A DNA stretch of 54,453 nt from an uncultured Saprospiraceae bacterium. Its GTDB lineage: Bacteria > Bacteroidota > Bacteroidia > Chitinophagales > Saprospiraceae. Both the position numbers and the translations under genes were made by a program. Positions 51,017 to 54,453 of the stretch are shown here, piece after piece. Below the pieces are notes generated by a model. The model was not told the origin of the DNA. It made no database searches and saw only the letters and a list, made by a program, of their open reading frames with translations. The stretch covers positions 1 through 54,453 of the forward strand of contig CAKZQC010000038.1 in NCBI GenBank assembly GCA_937139495.1, written 5' to 3'. How positions within the stretch are numbered: position 1 is the stretch's first letter; the number at the start of each line of letters is the position of its first letter.

Positions 51017-51146
51017 TGAATATGATTTTTTGAATAATGGAAAACTATTGTTTGGTATAATTGATTTGGTTCGTAAATGGTACTGCACCCATAGCGACCA
51101 AAATCGCCTATCGCTACTTCACACAAAGAAACTAATAATAAAGCAA

Positions 51147-52385
51147 ATGCAACGATTTTTGATTCCAATAATAATAATAATAACGCTCAAAGGGTATGTT
51201 TATGGCTCTCTTATTCGTCTTTTTGAGCGACCATTATATCGTCGTTTAGCTGCTCTGTTAGCACTTATTTCAGTCACCTCAATAGGCACTACCTACTTAG
51301 CTTTTCAGCTACACTTCTCTAATGGTATTATTGCTCCTCCTCTGTGGGCAAACCTTAGTATTGGTCTAATGATTAGCTTTTTAGTTTGTGAATTAATCTT
51401 AGCAGGATTTTTTGTCATAGATGACCTTGTTGGTATTGGCAAAAAATCAGTCCATTGGTACAAAACTCGAGATGCGAAAGCTTCTCTCTCTCTCTCCAGA
51501 CGGAAATTCCTAAAAAAAGCAGGGCTTGTATTGACACTACTCCCCTTTTCTAGCTTTATATATGGTATTACTAAGGGAAAATATAATTTTTGGGTCAACA
51601 ACAAGGCAGTAGTTTTTGAAGATTTACCAGCCGTTTTTGATGGCTTTCGTATCGCTCATATTTCCGATATTCATGCAGGAAGTTTCGATAATGTAGAAGC
51701 CGTCAAGAAGGGCATACAAATGATTCAAGACCAAAAACCAGATTTAATTCTTTTTACGGGTGACTTGGTCAACAGTCATGCTAAAGAAATAGAGCCTTAT
51801 TTGGAATCTTTCAAAGCATTATCTGCTCCTTACGGGAAATTTTCAGTGCTAGGCAATCATGACTACCCTGGTAGTAGGAGAAGATATGGCGATGAAAACT
51901 TTGCAAAAGCTAATTTTTCAAAAATCAAAGAACATCATAAAACAATGGGCTTTGATTTGATGCTCAATGAGAACAGAAAAATAACCAAATCCAATGAATA
52001 TTTCCGCCTACTAGGTGTCGAGAATTGGGGTAGAAGTAGTCACTTCCCCAAATTGGGTGATTTGGACAAAACGCTTCGAGATTGTTCAGAGAAGGAGTTT
52101 AATATACTACTCTCGCATGACCCCACCCATTGGGAAGATAAAGTACTCGACCACCCGACCAAGTTTCACTTGACGTTGAGTGGGCATACGCACGGTATGC
52201 AGATGGGGATTGACTTGCCTCAATTTAAGTGGAGTCCTGTCAAGTATGTATATAAGCATTGGGCAGGTCTCTACAACGAAAAAAACCAAAATCTCTATGT
52301 CAATAGAGGTTTTGGTTTTCTAGCGTTTGCAGGTCGAGTAGGTGTTTTTCCTGAGATAACAATCCTCGAGCTCAAAAAAGGCTAA
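51147..52385 (+). CDS. Membrane-anchored metallophosphoesterase
   Basis: A 412-residue protein. Three or four hydrophobic segments (about 4-20, 34-50, 70-92, 123-140) precede a calcineurin-like phosphoesterase domain (165-405) of the YkuE type: HISDIHAG (171-178), TGDLVNSH (204-211), VLGNHDYPG (234-242), LLSHDP (321-326), LSGHTHGMQMG (344-354). An internal SRRKFLKKAG (117-126) before the last helix resembles a Tat motif, which would place the enzyme outside. Substrate unknown; related enzymes act on UDP-diacylglucosamine or lipids. Start ATG at 51147 (MQRFLIPII). Confidence 0.85.
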   Translation: MQRFLIPIIIIITLKGYVYGSLIRLFERPLYRRLAALLALISVTSIGTTYLAFQLHFSNGIIAPPLWANLSIGLMISFLVCELILAGFFVIDDLVGIGKKSVHWYKTRDAKASLSLSRRKFLKKAGLVLTLLPFSSFIYGITKGKYNFWVNNKAVVFEDLPAVFDGFRIAHISDIHAGSFDNVEAVKKGIQMIQDQKPDLILFTGDLVNSHAKEIEPYLESFKALSAPYGKFSVLGNHDYPGSRRRYGDENFAKANFSKIKEHHKTMGFDLMLNENRKITKSNEYFRLLGVENWGRSSHFPKLGDLDKTLRDCSEKEFNILLSHDPTHWEDKVLDHPTKFHLTLSGHTHGMQMGIDLPQFKWSPVKYVYKHWAGLYNEKNQNLYVNRGFGFLAFAGRVGVFPEITILELKKG

Positions 52386-52405
52386 ATTTTAATTCGTAAT
52401 AAGTT

Positions 52406-53065
52406 CTAATAGTCTGCTGCATCTTTGGCACCATAAGCCAAGTCGCCAGCATCACCTAAACCCGGTACGATATACGAACGAGCCGTTAGCTCTTCATCTA
52501 CCGCAGCAGTCCAAATATTGACGTCTGGGTAGGTACGTTCTACATGCTCTACCCCATCTGTAGAAGCCAATACGGTTGCAATATGAATCGAAGACGGCTC
52601 TCCAAATTCTCGCAACGCATCTAAGGTATTGGTCATAGACAATCCTGTTGCCAACATAGGATCGCAGATGATAAGTGGTCTTCCGTCCAATGGTGGTGTA
52701 GAAATATATTCTATTTTTATTTCAAAAGAGCCATCTTTGTGTTCTCGTCTATAAGCAGATACAAAAGCATTCTCTGCTTGATCAAAGAAACTCAAAAAGC
52801 CGTGGTGCATGGGTATCCCTGCTCTAAAAATAGTAGCTAATATTGGCTGTACAGCAATAGCTCTAGAATCCGAAATTCCTAATTGAGTCTCCACTTCCAA
52901 ACTCCCATAATCTAGCGTTTTACTTATTTCGTATGCCATAATCTGACCAATACGTTCTAGGTTTTTACGGAAGCGCATCCGATCCATTTGAATATCTACA
53001 TCACGTAACTCGGTTAAAAAATGACCGACTAAAGAATCTTTGAGAGAAAGGTTGTGAATATTCAT
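52406..53065 (-). CDS. upp: Uracil phosphoribosyltransferase
   Basis: A 219-residue salvage enzyme making UMP from uracil and PRPP. The PRPP-binding motif is LIICDPMLATGLSM (about 130-143) and the uracil-binding C-terminal motif is YIVPGLGDAGDLAYG (about 198-212); FRAGIPMHHGFL marks the conserved core. N-terminal NLSLKDSLVGHFLTELRD fits the family. Transcribed alone, convergent with the phosphoesterase gene (20 bases between stops). No special regulatory feature was found. Confidence 0.93.
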   Translation of the reverse strand: MNIHNLSLKDSLVGHFLTELRDVDIQMDRMRFRKNLERIGQIMAYEISKTLDYGSLEVETQLGISDSRAIAVQPILATIFRAGIPMHHGFLSFFDQAENAFVSAYRREHKDGSFEIKIEYISTPPLDGRPLIICDPMLATGLSMTNTLDALREFGEPSSIHIATVLASTDGVEHVERTYPDVNIWTAAVDEELTARSYIVPGLGDAGDLAYGAKDAADY

Positions 53066-53198
53066 GACCGTTGTTTTATTTGATAAATTAAGAGAAAGTA
53101 GATTGATTGTAACTTGTTGTCTAGCTAGCTATAGCTATTTTTGCTATTACCAAAATCGAATGTAGCAATATTTTAATGGATTATGCCAATAACTTGTT

Positions 53199-53206
53199 TA
53201 AATTTG
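53199..53206 (+). promoter_or_regulatory. -7-type box TAAATTTG before the SUKH gene
   Basis: TAAATTTG lies 42 bases before the ATG at 53249. No spaced TTG; weak. Confidence 0.3.
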
Positions 53207-53248
53207 TGTTAACTAAAATGATACAATCGCTTATAATACGACACTACT

Positions 53249-54061
53249 ATGCCTGATAATACCATTACTGTAGGACAACAACACTATCACTGGTCAACGC
53301 AAACCTATGCTTGGATTGGCAAAGTAGAGTGTATCGTCACGAATGTGATTGACCCCAAACAACAACTTTTTTTGTCTGTAGCCAATACACAACAAGAGTT
53401 ATTTAGGCTGAATGCTTTAATCAAATGGATTGCGTATGCCATTAATCAAGGTTGGTACAACGAATCTCGTAGCTATTCCATAGAGATCATAAATGGCAAT
53501 GTTAAAATAGACTTGAAAAATCAGAGTTTACAAACAGAACAACTAATCGTACAACAACTTGCCTTAAAATACAAAAAAAAGGTGTCGCTGCTATCTAAAA
53601 GTGAAATGACACACCAGCTTCACTTATTGAATAGCAAACTACCACATAAACTCCCCACCTTATTACAACAGCTATACGTAGCATTAGGCAATGGCAACTT
53701 TGGCCCAGATTATGGTTTTCTTAGTATTTATGAAGAGGTCTCTAATCAAAAAATAACTATCCTTGATGCTTATCAAGAGTTGCATCAACAAAAAATAACA
53801 GATTGGGACTGGACACTACCTGCTCATTTTGTTCCTTTTTTGTATTGGGGATCCAATATCTATTCTGTTATTGACCTATCAAGTCCTTCAGGAGCGGTTT
53901 GGGTACTCGATGAAAATTTAAAAAGAGCTGATAACCACTGGCGTCATTGTTTTTGGCAGCACTGCCCTTCGTTATTGGAGTGGTTGCAAAAATGGTCAGC
54001 TGGAGACGAAACAGGCAGACAGCTCTGGCTTGAAATGTATCAACTGAAAGGTTTGTTGTAA
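53249..54061 (+). CDS. SMI1/KNR4 (SUKH) domain protein
   Basis: A 270-residue protein. The region KLPTLLQQLYVALGNGNFGPDYGFLSIYEEV (about 128-160) plus HFVPFLYWGSNIYSVIDL and SGAVWVLDEN (about 205-240) matches the SUKH/SMI1-KNR4 fold, and residues 245-262 (SLLEWLQKWSAGD) its last helix. The first 120 residues are a different, beta-rich domain (YHWSTQTYAWIGKVECIVTNVI). SUKH proteins are often immunity proteins of contact-dependent toxins but also occur as general scaffolds; no toxin gene is adjacent here. It ends 38 bases before the rRNA terminator hairpin. Confidence 0.72.
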   Translation: MPDNTITVGQQHYHWSTQTYAWIGKVECIVTNVIDPKQQLFLSVANTQQELFRLNALIKWIAYAINQGWYNESRSYSIEIINGNVKIDLKNQSLQTEQLIVQQLALKYKKKVSLLSKSEMTHQLHLLNSKLPHKLPTLLQQLYVALGNGNFGPDYGFLSIYEEVSNQKITILDAYQELHQQKITDWDWTLPAHFVPFLYWGSNIYSVIDLSSPSGAVWVLDENLKRADNHWRHCFWQHCPSLLEWLQKWSAGDETGRQLWLEMYQLKGLL

Positions 54062-54099
54062 TAAACACATCCTAATGCTTAACAAGTCCTAAATAACAA

Positions 54100-54140
54100 A
54101 AAAGAGGGGAACAAATCACAATGATCTGTTCCCCTCTTTT
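54100..54140 (-). terminator. Terminator of the rRNA operon (hairpin copy 1)
   Basis: A 14-bp perfect stem (AAAAGAGGGGAACA at 54100-54113 with its complement at 54127-54140) extended by four more pairs after one mismatch, closing a 3-base loop. On the minus strand a T-run follows, so it ends the 5S transcript; it can also stop the SUKH transcript. Confidence 0.8.
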
Positions 54141-54197
54141 CGTATTTTATAATGGTTGTTACTCTTTTTACATTCTTACTAAAAGTAATATAAAAAG

Positions 54198-54306
54198 AAG
54201 GCGGTGACCTACTCTCCCACCTAAAGGCAGTACCATCGGCGCTAAAGGGCTTAACTTCTCTGTTCGAAATGGATAAAGGTGTATCCCCTTCGCTAACGCC
54301 ACCTAC
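54198..54306 (-). rRNA. rrf: 5S ribosomal RNA
   Basis: On the minus strand the sequence carries the universal 5S core: TTTCGAACAGAGAAGTTAAGCCC near its middle, CGCCGATGGTACTGC, and the 3' part GGTGGGAGAGTAGGTCACCGCC. Ends are approximate. It should be the last gene of an rRNA operon whose 23S gene lies to the right beyond the window. No tRNA is seen around it. Confidence 0.95.
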
Positions 54307-54355
54307 TATTCTTTGCTTCCACTACTCACGTAGTTTCCACTTTTTTCTTTTAAAA

Positions 54356-54392
54356 AAGAGGGGAACGAATCAATACGATTTGTTCCCCTCTT
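54356..54392 (-). repeat. Hairpin copy 2 in the 23S-5S spacer
   Basis: AAGAGGGGAACGAATC (54356-54371) pairs with GATTTGTTCCCCTCTT (54377-54392) around a 5-base loop, one G-U pair. It is almost the same sequence as the terminator at 54100-54140, so the 5S gene is bracketed by two copies of one hairpin. It could be an RNase III processing signal or a duplication remnant. Confidence 0.7.
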
Positions 54393-54453
54393 ATATATCT
54401 TAAATAGTTGTTCCTTTACTATTTGCTTCGCTTTGTTCCTCTCCCGTTTCTAA

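Noticed and set aside
53249..54061. Immunity gene of a toxin system
   Set aside because: The SUKH domain is suggestive, but there is no polymorphic toxin, Rhs or secretion gene next to it; neighbours are upp and rRNA.
54310..54453. tRNA gene in the spacer right of 5S
   Set aside because: No cloverleaf arms or CCA-end could be found; the stretch is T-rich with a hairpin.

Overview
The window looks like chromosomal DNA of a member of the phylum Bacteroidota. It is AT-rich. Two promoters fit the Bacteroidota pattern TTG-N(17-23)-TAnnTTTG, there are no strong Shine-Dalgarno sites, and several families are typical of the phylum: DUF4286, DUF3137, PD40/OmpA outer-membrane proteins, a YbiT-like ABC-F protein with a degenerate second P-loop, and YARHG lipoproteins. 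Genus cannot be fixed from sequence reading alone. Most genes are housekeeping or cell-envelope functions on both strands. There is no phage, CRISPR array, tRNA or complete insertion sequence. A 5S rRNA gene at the right edge (minus strand) marks the end of an rRNA operon whose 16S/23S part lies beyond the window.

Left part (1-13 kb): a very lysine-rich histone-like protein, a secreted TPR protein, kynurenine 3-monooxygenase, an orphan S24/LexA-type repressor, small TPR and coiled-coil proteins, an alpha/beta hydrolase divergent from an HxlR regulator with a perfect palindrome between them, a TerC-2OG-oxygenase pair, a J-domain protein with HPE instead of HPD, and MutL with an altered endonuclease motif. 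Two copies of a short non-coding element with TGAG...CTCA inverted ends lie at 3.8 and 5.4 kb.

Centre (13-22 kb): an ABC-F ATPase, then the most striking region: six consecutive FKBP-type prolyl isomerase genes on the plus strand (14929-21698) carrying seven intact FKBP domains, plus a decayed eighth domain. Two are predicted exported by ordinary signal peptides (one is a double-module protein), three are lipoproteins, and the last has no signal and should be cytoplasmic. C-terminal catalytic domains are nearly identical in neighbouring genes while N-terminal domains have diverged, which suggests repeated tandem duplication, perhaps with gene conversion.

Right-centre (22-36 kb): DUF2306 protein, YARHG lipoprotein, TPR protein, replicative helicase DnaB interrupted in its Walker A motif by a 340-residue intein with a LAGLIDADG endonuclease, RuvC, a flippase-like membrane protein, a DUF819 transporter-like protein, a nucleotidase-Crp/Fnr-SRPBCC group, a large PD40/OmpA protein and a DUF3137 protein.

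Right part (36-54 kb): a compound repeat region, the B12-dependent fused mutase IcmF, several envelope proteins, the tail-specific protease Prc, a 162-bp MITE-like element with TTA target duplication, DUF4286, GlpD with a clear promoter and operator-like palindrome, a PNPOx-family protein, a TPR protein, RlmI, a metallophosphoesterase, uracil phosphoribosyltransferase, a SUKH-domain protein, and 5S rRNA flanked by two copies of one hairpin. Long perfect hairpins serve as terminators at many gene ends.
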